Positions 23,316 to 31,553 are shown, counted from the stretch's first letter. The stretch: DNA of 64,000 nucleotides from Bradyrhizobium sp. Rc3b (GCF_900114915.1 NZ_FOUS01000008.1:124001-188000); one strand, 5' to 3'. Numbers and translations: made by a program. The notes: generated by a model from the sequence alone, not told the origin.

Positions 23316-24893
23316 TCACTGGCAGCGAGCTGCCCAATCGGTCGACTGCGCCAGCAAGATCGGTGAGAGCCAGATCGGACTTTCTTCGTCGTAGTTCAGG
23401 CTTTCCCACGATGCGCGACAGGCTTTACGGAACGCGACGCAAACGGACCGCGTCTTGTGGAGTTCGTCATAGAACTCCCTGGCGAACTGCGGCGCGCGTT
23501 CGTCCTCGACATTCCATCGGAAGCCCAAGGCGTAGGGGATTCCGTTCATCACCAGTTGCTGAACGCAGCCCTTCGAGATGCCACGGCAGGCCGAGAGGTA
23601 GACCAGTGTCGTCGTTGAAAGCCCGTCGGATGCCGCCACCCTGTCGAGCTTCAGGCCGACCGCTTGCTGCGGTTGCAGTCCGGGAAGGACGAGGGTTGCG
23701 GTTTTCTGGCCATCGCTCCAGGCGTGACCGGCGTAGTGGAGAATGGTCGGCCGGAATGCGTCGAGCTGCTTCAGCAGATAGGGGGCGGCCTCGCCCGGAG
23801 GGGCGTCCGACAAGTTGACGACCTTCAAATCGAAACAGCCCGCGGCACCCAGCTCTGTCACGTGCTTCAGTTCGGTATCGATATTGCCAAGCTTGTCGAA
23901 TTTCTTGCCATCGCAGATCGCGCTGTCGAGCTTCAGATCGGGATGTTCGCCGATCTGAGAACGAACGAACATCAATTTTGCGCCCGGTTTGATCCGCGCC
24001 CGCTCACTGGCCCTTCCGCGGACAAAGGATGGAATGCGCCGGACGATCGGCGCATAGAGCAGCACGAATGGCCCATTTTCCTCCGAGAGATAACGTACAC
24101 TCGCCTCGAAGGGCACCGGATAAAAGCCGGCATCGCTGATGACGAACCGAAACGACAGTCCCACCAGCCCGCCCGCGGACTTCTCGATCTGCGAGAACAG
24201 ATGTTCGCCGATCGCTTTGACAACGAAGCTCTTGAACAAGCGTGTTCCGATGTCCCGCGTTTGGCCGAGCCAGTTGTTCAGCGGCATCTCGTCGCGCGCA
24301 TAAGTCTGAGCGGCAGATTTGAGGTCATCGAGATCGCTGATGGTGTTCCAGCGAAGCATAGGAGAGCCGTCTTCACCCGTTCCGAGCCGGCATTCCACCT
24401 TGGCGCTATGGATTTCGATCTCGATCACGCGGAACGCGCCCGGAATCGCATCCGTCTCATCGGGATGCCCGGTGAGCATCGCAATGAACGGGCGCAAGAT
24501 CCGATGCCGGTGCAGCTGCAGCGCGTCCATCGGCAGGATCAACGCATTGCCTGCTGCTCGGCACTCTTCCTCCAGGTCCGCGCAGGTTCCGAACGAAGGT
24601 GCGATGACCAGCACGGAGGTGTGGGGGTCCTGGGCCAGGACCACGGTGTTGAGCACGTGCTTTGCGCCAAGGGTCGTGCGTGTGTCGAATACGGCGCTGG
24701 GGTCAGTCGGCAACCGGGCGTCGAGCACGAGCAATTCAGTCTCATTCGCGATGAGCCACTCGCTGGTCTGGTCCGGGGTCATCAGAGGCTTGTCGTACAA
24801 GTCCTCCAGGGCCACTCCGGCCGCGAGCAGATGTCCCCGCAGGGTTTCGAACATGCTTGGTTCGGCGGTGGCTATGGCAATCTTCGCTGTCAT
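23316..24893 (-). CDS. CHAT-domain protease with receiver-like N-terminal domain
   Basis: A 525-residue protein. The C-terminal part is a CHAT (caspase HetF associated with TPRs) protease: TILHYAGHAW supplies the catalytic histidine (about residue 390) and LVYLSACRGISKG the nucleophilic cysteine (about residue 436), followed by the family-like GIPYALGFRWNVEDE and FAREFYDEL. The first 130 residues (TAKIAIATAEPSMFETL, ELLVLDARLP, VLVIAPSFG) resemble a response-regulator receiver with an Asp in the usual beta-3 place but no clear conserved lysine. The middle region (residues about 150-330) is unassigned. The start overlaps the sensor stop in an ATGA junction at 24890-24893. Confidence 0.82.
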   Translation of the reverse strand: MTAKIAIATAEPSMFETLRGHLLAAGVALEDLYDKPLMTPDQTSEWLIANETELLVLDARLPTDPSAVFDTRTTLGAKHVLNTVVLAQDPHTSVLVIAPSFGTCADLEEECRAAGNALILPMDALQLHRHRILRPFIAMLTGHPDETDAIPGAFRVIEIEIHSAKVECRLGTGEDGSPMLRWNTISDLDDLKSAAQTYARDEMPLNNWLGQTRDIGTRLFKSFVVKAIGEHLFSQIEKSAGGLVGLSFRFVISDAGFYPVPFEASVRYLSEENGPFVLLYAPIVRRIPSFVRGRASERARIKPGAKLMFVRSQIGEHPDLKLDSAICDGKKFDKLGNIDTELKHVTELGAAGCFDLKVVNLSDAPPGEAAPYLLKQLDAFRPTILHYAGHAWSDGQKTATLVLPGLQPQQAVGLKLDRVAASDGLSTTTLVYLSACRGISKGCVQQLVMNGIPYALGFRWNVEDERAPQFAREFYDELHKTRSVCVAFRKACRASWESLNYDEESPIWLSPILLAQSTDWAARCQ

Positions 24894-27802
24894 ACCGGTA
24901 CCTCCTGCACGCACAATGGCAGGTTGAACTCGAGTCCCGCGCCGTCCAACTCGACCAGAGTGCCGTCGTGCTGCTCGGCAGCCTTGCGTATCGCCTCGAT
25001 CGCGATGCTAGCCATCTGCCGTGCCCGGTGCTGGCTCTGCTCGATCGGGTCCGCCGCCGACGGTGCCAGAGCGTCGGTAATCGTCGCGGGCAGGCGCATG
25101 GACACCGAGAGGCGATGCGGCGGCCGTTCCGCGATCGTCACGGTCAACCTGTCGTTCGGCGTGATGCGCAACAACAGCAGAGAGCTGAGGGCGGAGCGAA
25201 ATGCAAAGCTCAACCTCTTCGTCCATCCCTTGACCAACACCGGATGACGCATCGCAATCTGGTCGACGAGGTCGATCGCGGCACGATCCTCGACGGGAAG
25301 GCCTTCGACCTCGTGATAAAGCACCTCCAATACGTCGAATTGCTCGGGGGCCTCCTGCGGCGTCTGCTGAACGGTCAGACGATCGGACAGACGTTCGAAA
25401 GTCAGGTCGGCCCTCAGCAGGTGGTTGGCGGCCTGCTCGAGCAGCTCGGCGCAATTTCTCATGAGCTCTGGTTTGCTCAGGAGCGATGCGGCGCCGCGCA
25501 GCAGGCCGTCGGCCATCAACAGTGGGGCGCGGGTCTCGCGTGCAACGGCCGTGACGGTCTCTTCCAGATATCCCCAGTCGCTCTCCCGGCTTTGGTCGGC
25601 AAGGCTGGTGAACAGCCAGAGTTGATGACCATAATCGTCATTCAACGGCTCGCGATTTGCGAGAGTCGTCAGCTCGGTGCGCGGTGCGTCGCCGATCGTC
25701 AGGTGGATGTGAAGACGGTGCTGGATCCCGCATTCCGACAGTTGCAAGGAATCTTCGCTCCGGGCGCCAAATGACGAGAGCTTCTTGTCACGCGCCTGGC
25801 CGAAGATGTTCTCGGCTGCACCATTCATGTGGCAGATCGTCCCAACGGCATCCACGATCACGGCCGCCTGCTCGATTCTATCCATGAGCGCGTGCTCGAT
25901 CGCTTCGTGCCAGCGAGCTGCAAAGATCTGTTCGCAGTCGGCGGCGAGGCCACTTGCCGCGTCCTGATCAGGCCCCCGGAACGCGTTGAACTCCGATGAT
26001 TCCATGTCCAGGATCAGTTCGATCTTGCCATTCACGAACAGGGGGACGGTCATGGCGGATCGCTGATCGGGTGCGGTTTTGATGAAGCCGTAGTTCCGCT
26101 CGGTATCGCTGATGTCTGGAACAACCAGAATGTTCCGCTCGGTCAAGCAGCTGCCGAGCATGCCGCTGGACAGCTCCTGGGTGTACTCGGCCCTGCGGTC
26201 AGGAGCTTTCACGAGCAGGTTTCGGTCGTTCTTGACGTGCTCGGCGACTAGCACGAACTTGCTGCGGCGGCGATCGACCCGGAACACGCCGACATACTCC
26301 CAGCCCAGGCATTTCGTGGTGCCTGTGGCCAGCAGCTCAGCGATGGCGCGTGCGCTCGCTGCCTTGTTCAAATCGTCCTTGAGTTTGCGCAAGGCGCGTG
26401 CCTGGGCGTGTTCCATGGCGGCGTCTGCGGCCTGCAATATCTCCTCGACGCCGAGATTTTGCAGCGTGCGCAGATCCGAGGCCGTGTATTGGTGCTTGCG
26501 GGACAGCAGAGCCAGCGAGCTTCCAAACCGGCCTCCGGCTTTGCGGATCGGCAATACGATCATCGACTCGAATTCGTCGGCGATGATGGCCTTGCTCACC
26601 GGATTATCCATTTCCTCCGGATTGAGGCGCTCGACGAACGCGGCCAAATTGTTGTCCCACGTCTTGCCCTGCTCGAGCCAATCGATCACGCCGGGCGGCA
26701 CCTTGAACCAACGCGTGCTCCACTCCCAGCTGGGTCTTGGAAAGACGGTGACCGCTCGCCAATAATCGCTGAGATCGTTGTAGACCCCGAACGTGCTCAT
26801 TTCGAACGGGATGACCTTGCCGATGACCTGGAGCGTTGCCTCGATGATCTCTTGCGGATCATCGTGCTCGGCTAGAATCGTCTTGAGCTCACGACGGGCG
26901 CGATCTTCGGCAAGAGGAGCAAACAGCACCAACAGCCCTGCCGAGCTGTTCGGTGCTTCCATGTAAGGTGTTCCGCTCACCCTTGCCAGAACGGAACGAC
27001 CGTCTTTCGGGCGGAGCCTGACGAAGCTCGAGAAGCCCGTTTGTTTGGTGATCCATTCGGCGAACAGGTTCGTCGTTCCCTCGTCCTCGGGTCCGAACAC
27101 GAGGGAGAGGGACATCTCCTTGAGTTCCGGTTCCGAGAAGCCCAGAACCTGCACCGCGCGCTCGTTTGCGAACCGGATCTTGCCTGTCAAGTCGGTGCGG
27201 AGCACGCCATCCTGCAAGGCATCGAGGCGGCTCTGCTCAGCGCTCTGGTCGAGCAGGAGTGCGTAATTGCCCGGCTTTCCATCCTCGTCGCGCAACGGGC
27301 CGATCTCGACTCTGACCTGACGAACCGTTTCGTCGGTCTGGATGTCCGCGCGCAAACTCGTGTTGTGATTTGCCCGGAGGGCCATGCACACGTCGGCTGC
27401 ACGGGATCCAAACAACCCGGGGAAAGCAGCGCCGCGCCTGCCGGGAATGAGCTTGTCGAATGCCGCATTCGAATAGACGATGCGGCCGTCGTTCGCCAGT
27501 TCGACGAAGGGAATCTCGCTGTAATGTGCGGCTTCATCGAGCGCGTCATACCGATCCGACAATACGCTCAGCATGGTATTTTGCGATTGCAGGATTTTGC
27601 CGACGGTCTGAGCGTCGAAACCGAACTCCGAAACGAGCATCCGCGCTTGCTCGTTGACCAGTGGCTGCAGCGCGGTCGTCAAGCTTGTCTGCCGACTTCG
27701 GAGCGCGCCGATCACATGGCGTCGTATGCTTTCCTCCGTCATCAACAAGCCGGGGCCCCAGTCACCTGAGACTAGCGATGGCGTCGCACGGAGTTCCTCC
27801 AT
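24890..27802 (-). CDS. Multidomain PAS/GAF sensor with degenerate histidine-kinase core
   Basis: A 970-residue cytoplasmic sensor with no membrane helices. Domain order by eye: N-terminal helical region (1-90), PAS (about 90-190), PAS (about 195-300), GAF (about 320-470), GAF (about 490-640), PAS (about 645-740), then a HisKA-like helix pair and an ATPase-like end. The H-box reads VARETRAPL at about residues 753-761, with Arg755 where the phosphorylated His of SHELRTPL would be. The ATPase part has no recognisable N-box Asn or G1 motif. It is probably a signalling pseudokinase. GAGGTTGTT precedes the ATG. It heads a three-gene operon with the CHAT protease. Confidence 0.82.
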   Translation of the reverse strand: MEELRATPSLVSGDWGPGLLMTEESIRRHVIGALRSRQTSLTTALQPLVNEQARMLVSEFGFDAQTVGKILQSQNTMLSVLSDRYDALDEAAHYSEIPFVELANDGRIVYSNAAFDKLIPGRRGAAFPGLFGSRAADVCMALRANHNTSLRADIQTDETVRQVRVEIGPLRDEDGKPGNYALLLDQSAEQSRLDALQDGVLRTDLTGKIRFANERAVQVLGFSEPELKEMSLSLVFGPEDEGTTNLFAEWITKQTGFSSFVRLRPKDGRSVLARVSGTPYMEAPNSSAGLLVLFAPLAEDRARRELKTILAEHDDPQEIIEATLQVIGKVIPFEMSTFGVYNDLSDYWRAVTVFPRPSWEWSTRWFKVPPGVIDWLEQGKTWDNNLAAFVERLNPEEMDNPVSKAIIADEFESMIVLPIRKAGGRFGSSLALLSRKHQYTASDLRTLQNLGVEEILQAADAAMEHAQARALRKLKDDLNKAASARAIAELLATGTTKCLGWEYVGVFRVDRRRSKFVLVAEHVKNDRNLLVKAPDRRAEYTQELSSGMLGSCLTERNILVVPDISDTERNYGFIKTAPDQRSAMTVPLFVNGKIELILDMESSEFNAFRGPDQDAASGLAADCEQIFAARWHEAIEHALMDRIEQAAVIVDAVGTICHMNGAAENIFGQARDKKLSSFGARSEDSLQLSECGIQHRLHIHLTIGDAPRTELTTLANREPLNDDYGHQLWLFTSLADQSRESDWGYLEETVTAVARETRAPLLMADGLLRGAASLLSKPELMRNCAELLEQAANHLLRADLTFERLSDRLTVQQTPQEAPEQFDVLEVLYHEVEGLPVEDRAAIDLVDQIAMRHPVLVKGWTKRLSFAFRSALSSLLLLRITPNDRLTVTIAERPPHRLSVSMRLPATITDALAPSAADPIEQSQHRARQMASIAIEAIRKAAEQHDGTLVELDGAGLEFNLPLCVQEVPV

Positions 27803-28140
27803 AACAACCTCGCTCGCTTACGCAACTATCGGCGCCGAAAGAAGATCGGCAAATGACTTTTTCGGTTTACTCAATCTCGGCGAAACGGTGCCGACTGCGC
27901 GGTAGACAGGTCGCAAAGGGTCTGGCGATCAATCCAGACTAGAAGCAACTTCGGCGGGCAGAGTATGAAATGGTTCACAATGGGGGCATTTGAATCGAGC
28001 GGTCCTACGACACGAGGCCCCGGCTCGCATGGGCGGGGATAGCGACGACTATCCCGGCCAGTCGGATCATAGATTGCAGGTTGTGTGACGAAAACGTCAG
28101 CCTACCTGCGCCAGGTTGGCTCACGTGCAATCAGCGCCGC
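27803..28140. other. Intergenic region upstream of the sensor-CHAT operon
   Basis: 338 bases between the start of the sensor gene and the stop of the DUF2147 gene, both transcribed leftward. It must hold the operon promoter and the DUF2147 terminator. I see no gene, no strong minus 35/minus 10 pair, and no recognised operator. A GC-rich stretch with CCCCGGCTCGCATGGGCGGGG near 28018-28038 can fold back on itself. Confidence 0.6.
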
Positions 28141-28986
28141 TCAATTCACCCGCGTCCAGGTCTGGCCGCCGCAGAACATGCCGCCGAAGGCGCAGCCCTG
28201 CACGCGCAGGCGATCGGTGCCCTTCATCGCGATCGTCGAATCGTAGGTCGAGCCGGAGTTCGGATCGAGGATGCGGCCGGACCATTTCTGGTCCTTGCTG
28301 GGCTTCATGTTGATCAGAACCTGCTCGCCATTCTGGTTCGATTTGGAATCAACCGAGTAGCCGCAGAGATTGCTGCCGCATTGCTCGATGCGGACCTTGC
28401 CTTCCTTTTCCTCGGTAAGCCAGACGCCGAGCGGCGAGCTGAGGTCGCGTGTGGCCGCGGCTGCCGGAGCCGGCGTGGCTGCGGCCGCCTGGACGGGAGC
28501 GGCGGCAGGCGCCGGAGCAGGCGGCGGAGGCGGCGCCGATGGCGCAGTAGCGACGGTCGGAGCGGGCGGTGGCGCCACGGTGGGCGCTGCCTGCTGCTCA
28601 GCGGGCGCAGGGGCCGGGGGCGGCGCAGGTGGCGGCAGCACGGCCGTGTCAGCCGGCGCATTGGTGGCGGTCGTGGTCGGCGGAGGCGCCGGCGGTGGTG
28701 GCGCAGGAGGCGGCGCCACGGCTGCAGCAGCCGCGGGCGGGGCGGCGGGAGCGGGAGCTGGAGCGGCTGGTGCCTGCGGATCGACCGTGGCCTGCTGCGG
28801 CGCCTGCTCGTTCTTCTTGGCCTTCTTGGCCTTGGCCTGGCCGGTGTTGTCGTACACGCCGGGAATCTGCACCGTGCCGCGGTCCGGATCGATCCGGATG
28901 GTGCGTCCGCCATATTCGAAAGTGTACTGTGCTTGAGCAGCTGTACTCGCCAACAGGAATGCGGCCGCGGCCAACAGCTTCCTCAT
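28141..28986 (-). CDS. Secreted DUF2147-domain protein with long Pro/Ala linker
   Basis: A 281-residue protein. A signal peptide (KLLAAAAFLLASTAAQAQ) is followed by a short conserved segment (YTFEYGGRTIRIDPDRG), a low-complexity linker of about 130 residues made largely of Pro and Ala, and a C-terminal DUF2147 domain: SSPLGVWLTEEKEGKVRIEQ, CGSNLCGYSVDSKSN and GCAFGGMFCGGQTWTRVN. DUF2147 proteins are periplasmic and uncharacterised. The linker probably spans peptidoglycan or keeps the domain extended. The ATG at 28986 has AGGAG six bases upstream. Confidence 0.82.
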   Translation of the reverse strand: MRKLLAAAAFLLASTAAQAQYTFEYGGRTIRIDPDRGTVQIPGVYDNTGQAKAKKAKKNEQAPQQATVDPQAPAAPAPAPAAPPAAAAAVAPPPAPPPPAPPPTTTATNAPADTAVLPPPAPPPAPAPAEQQAAPTVAPPPAPTVATAPSAPPPPPAPAPAAAPVQAAAATPAPAAAATRDLSSPLGVWLTEEKEGKVRIEQCGSNLCGYSVDSKSNQNGEQVLINMKPSKDQKWSGRILDPNSGSTYDSTIAMKGTDRLRVQGCAFGGMFCGGQTWTRVN

Positions 28987-29046
28987 TTCCATCTCCTGAG
29001 CAGATAGTCCCGGACCGACGCTTACGCCTCGGTTCGATCTTCAAAA

Positions 29047-29060
29047 GTGATCTAGATCAC
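29047..29060. promoter_or_regulatory. CRP/FNR-type palindrome GTGATCTAGATCAC
   Basis: A perfect 14-bp palindrome GTGA-N6-TCAC lies 61 bases upstream of the DUF2147 gene start. It matches CRP-type half-sites (TGTGA/TCACA core) and is close to FNR-type TTGAT/ATCAA. A member of the Crp/Fnr family could regulate the secreted protein gene; which one cannot be told from the site. Confidence 0.55.
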
Positions 29061-29186
29061 TGTCCTCGGTATAAGTCGTGCGCGTGCCGACCTTGGTTCA
29101 ATAACGCCGAACTCTGCCCGGAGTTGGGCAGGGCGGCCCCGCTCGAATTTGGCGCGCCTGAGCGGCGAAGATTCAGCGCGCCGCGT

Positions 29187-29345
29187 CTACCTCCGCGGAC
29201 AAGCCGGGCAGGTCCACAGGCCGAGTTCATTTGTCGACTCGTCCTTGCAGGCCGGCCCTGTCGCGGGCGTGAACTTCGTCTTCGCGACCGCACCGTGGAC
29301 CCCGCCGATCCCGAGCGCGATTGCGATTGCCAATTCCCGTCGCAT
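29187..29345 (-). CDS. Short secreted protein, possibly a truncated gene
   Basis: A 52-residue ORF beginning two bases after the stop of the PheC-like gene. It starts with a signal peptide (RRELAIAIALGIGGVHGAVA) and then has CKDESTNELGLWTCPACPRR before the stop. The sequence resembles the N-terminus of longer small secreted proteins in which LWTC-x-GP continues for about 100 residues, so this copy may be a truncated relic; I found no continuation in the other frames downstream. A genuine 52-residue cysteine-containing secreted peptide is the alternative. Confidence 0.45.
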   Translation of the reverse strand: MRRELAIAIALGIGGVHGAVAKTKFTPATGPACKDESTNELGLWTCPACPRR

Positions 29346-29347
29346 TG

Positions 29348-30139
29348 CTAGTCGAACCACGCTGCATAGATCTTCTTGTAGCTGCCGTCTTCCATCGAGA
29401 TATGCAGCCATTGGTCGACGAAGGCCTTCAGCGCCATGTCGCGCTGGAGCCAATAGGCCTTCTCGGAGAAGTCGAACGGTTTTTCGGGATGCACCGCGCA
29501 GAGCACGCCGGCGTGCTGCTTCTGCTGGTAGCGCGTCTCGGAGGCGTCCGTCATCATCAGATCGGCGTTGCCCTTGGCGATCTCGTCGAAGATCACGGTA
29601 TTGTCGGAGAAGACGGTGATCTCGGCGTCCTTGATGTTGGCACGGGCAAAGCGCTCGTTGGTGCCGCCGGGATTGACGATCACGCGGGTGCCCTTCTTGT
29701 CGATATCAGGGAGCGTCTGGTACTTGCCGACGTCGGCGCAGCGCGCGATCGGCGTCTTGCCTTCGCGCATGATCGGCGTCGAGAAGAAGCCCTTCTTCTG
29801 CCGGTCGAACGTGACCGATACGCCGCCCATGGCGATGTCGAACTGGTCGGCCTCGAAATCCTTCATCAGCTTCGGCCAGGCGGTCGGAACGAACTCGACC
29901 TTGACCCCGAGCGCCTTGCCGAGCGCCTCCGCCATATCGACATCGAAGCCGCTGAATTTTTGCGTCGCCTTGTCCAGATAGGTGAAGGGCTTGTAGTCGC
30001 CGGTCATGCCGACGCGCAAGGTGCCGCGCTTGACGATCTCGTCGAGGCGCGAGGGCGCCTGCTGCGCGTGGGCCGAAAGGTTTGCCAGCAACGCCACGGC
30101 CGCGGCCGCCAAGATTCGAACAGCCATCCGAACGATCAT
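29348..30139 (-). CDS. Periplasmic cyclohexadienyl dehydratase-like / amino acid ABC binding-protein fold
   Basis: A 263-residue exported protein of the solute-binding protein family 3 fold. After the signal peptide (AVRILAAAAVALLANLSAHA) come LDEIVKRGTLRVGMTGDYKP, FSGFDVDMAEALGKALGVKV and VIVNPGGTNERFARANI. These are very close to periplasmic cyclohexadienyl dehydratase PheC, which converts prephenate/arogenate to phenylpyruvate/phenylalanine; the Glu in GGTNER corresponds, from memory, to its catalytic acid. There is no adjacent permease or ATPase, which also favours an enzyme over a transport component. An amino acid-binding protein is the alternative. Confidence 0.78.
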   Translation of the reverse strand: MIVRMAVRILAAAAVALLANLSAHAQQAPSRLDEIVKRGTLRVGMTGDYKPFTYLDKATQKFSGFDVDMAEALGKALGVKVEFVPTAWPKLMKDFEADQFDIAMGGVSVTFDRQKKGFFSTPIMREGKTPIARCADVGKYQTLPDIDKKGTRVIVNPGGTNERFARANIKDAEITVFSDNTVIFDEIAKGNADLMMTDASETRYQQKQHAGVLCAVHPEKPFDFSEKAYWLQRDMALKAFVDQWLHISMEDGSYKKIYAAWFD

Positions 30140-30241
30140 GTCTTTTCCACCCCTGCGCGAGCTGTCATTGTGCAGCTCTTGAGGGGTGGATTTAGACCAG
30201 ATGCCAGTCGCTGGCGAGATGGAATTGAAGGGAATCTTGAC

Positions 30242-30751
30242 GTGACGATCTCGATGTACGAGGCCTCTGTCGGCCTCTTCGTCCCGCATTTGCGCAACCT
30301 GTCGGGACTGCTCGACAAGGGCGTGGCGTATGCGGAGGCCCGCAAGTTCAATCCGGCCGTTCTGCTCGGTATGCGGCTGGCCCCGAACATGTACGATCTG
30401 GCGCAGCAGGTCGGCGAGGCCTGCCGGCATGCCGTGGTCGCCCCGGCCTTGCTGGCGGAGCTCGAGCCGGTGGCGCTGCCGGCGCTAGAGCACGACATGG
30501 CCGGACTTCAGGCGCGGATCGCAACCTCGATCGAGTTCATCGAAAGCCTGCCGCGTGCGGAGATCGATGCGGCGGCGGAACGGAATGTCTTCTTCAGGCT
30601 GAAGAACGGGACCGAGCTGCCCTTCACCGGGCGAGCGCTGCTGCTGACGTTCAGTGTCCCGCAGTTCTTCTTTCACGTCACGACCGCCTACGACCTGCTG
30701 CGCCATGCAGGTGTCGAGCTGGTGAAGAAGGATTATTTGGGAAGGAAGTAG
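30242..30751 (+). CDS. DUF1993 family protein
   Basis: A 169-residue protein. It begins MTISMYEASVGLFVPHLRNL, the usual start of DUF1993 proteins, and continues with ARKFNPAVLLGMRLAPNMYD and an all-helical body ending FFFHVTTAYDLLRHAGVELV, including a conserved C-terminal His. The family has a DinB-like four-helix fold; its function is unknown. I use the GTG at 30242 because GAAGGGA precedes it and the family N-terminus is MTISMY; ATG 30254 is the alternative. It is divergent from the PheC-like gene. Confidence 0.8.
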   Translation: MTISMYEASVGLFVPHLRNLSGLLDKGVAYAEARKFNPAVLLGMRLAPNMYDLAQQVGEACRHAVVAPALLAELEPVALPALEHDMAGLQARIATSIEFIESLPRAEIDAAAERNVFFRLKNGTELPFTGRALLLTFSVPQFFFHVTTAYDLLRHAGVELVKKDYLGRK

Positions 30752-30766
30752 TTGCCGAGGCTAGGT

Positions 30767-30795
30767 GTGCACCTCTCCCTTCGGGAGAGGTGCAC
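30767..30795. terminator. Perfect hairpin between convergent genes
   Basis: GTGCACCTCTCCC-TTC-GGGAGAGGTGCAC is a perfect 13-bp inverted repeat with a three-base loop, 15 bases after the DUF1993 stop and 20 bases before the stop of the convergent gene. It has no T-run, but its position suggests a bidirectional transcription stop. The CTCTCCC arm recalls the repeat at 283-419. Confidence 0.6.
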
Positions 30796-30815
30796 GGAGA
30801 CCTGGGGTCGGAGCG

Positions 30816-31343
30816 CTAGGATTCGCCCTTGCGCTCGTAGTCGGCGAGCGAGCTGCGGCCGGCGATCTCGCTGCGCAGCTGCTCGAAGCGCCTGTTCGCC
30901 TCGTCCTGCTGGACGTCGACGAAATGCACCGCGGCCTCACTCGTCATGGGGCCGCTGACCACGGGCGTGGACTGTTCGCCGATGGTCTCGTGGACGTAAT
31001 ACTGGCCGTCATCGCCGCGATGGACCGTCCATTTCAGCCGGATCGTGACCATCGGGCCGGGGCCGACCTTGCTATAGCCATCGGCGTCGGTGTGCTCCGG
31101 CACCAGCGGCTGCTCTTCGACCATTGGATGCTCGTCGACTGACTGATGCTCGTCGACCGACGGATGCTCGTCGACAGCCGAATACTCATCGACGACCTGA
31201 TGCTCGTCGGGGTCCACGTGCTCGCGCTCTCCGGCAACCACGATCTCCGTCTCGGTCTTGCGAATGACGAGGACGGGCTCGGGGTGCTCCAGGATGCTGG
31301 CGATGGTTGCCAGCGCGTGGTCGGTCGGGTCGATCTCTGACAA
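30816..31343 (-). CDS. Hypothetical acidic protein with VDEH hexapeptide repeats
   Basis: A 175-residue protein with no recognised domain. Residues about 42-75 contain a tandem six-residue repeat (VDEHPS VDEHQS VDEHPM) derived from 18-base DNA repeats at 31127-31216. The C-terminal half (VTIRLKWTVHRGDDGQYYVH ... EAAVHFVDVQQDEANRRFEQ) looks like a small folded domain. No signal peptide. Histidine/aspartate-rich repeats might bind metal, but this is speculation. Confidence 0.65.
   Translation of the reverse strand: MSEIDPTDHALATIASILEHPEPVLVIRKTETEIVVAGEREHVDPDEHQVVDEYSAVDEHPSVDEHQSVDEHPMVEEQPLVPEHTDADGYSKVGPGPMVTIRLKWTVHRGDDGQYYVHETIGEQSTPVVSGPMTSEAAVHFVDVQQDEANRRFEQLRSEIAGRSSLADYERKGES
31127..31216. 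repeat. Five tandem 18-bp repeats inside the hypothetical gene
   Basis: Five consecutive 18-base units start at 31127, 31145, 31163, 31181 and 31199, with consensus GATGCTCGTCGACNGNCN on the plus strand; the fourth unit is the most diverged. Because 18 is a multiple of three the array stays in frame and encodes the six-residue VDEH repeats of the protein at 30816-31343. Copy number could vary between strains. Confidence 0.85.
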
Positions 31344-31494
31344 GGGTTGATCCTCCAGCTCGGCACGGCCGGCTAGTCCTGTCCCGCTGCCGCCGCGCTT
31401 CCGTCACCATTACGCGCGCTTGATTAAGGCTGAGTTGGGGCTCGATCTGCACCAAAATGGGACGCATTCTGGCCTTCCGAAGGCGGGTGGACCA

Positions 31495-31550
31495 AGCATG
31501 ATCCGGAAAAGTGCGCAGCGGTTTTCCGAAAAGATCATGCTCAAACAATA
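31495..31550. repeat. Dispersed rhizobial repeat with GCATGATCCGGAAAAG core
   Basis: The segment from AGCATGATCCGGAAAAGTG through TTTTCCGAAAAGATCATGC has imperfect inverted arms (GCATGATC/GATCATGC and GGAAAA/TTTTCC). I recognise it as a repeat found in many intergenic regions of rhizobia. Only one copy is in this window, so the family assignment is from memory. Confidence 0.6.
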
Positions 31551-31553
31551 ACC

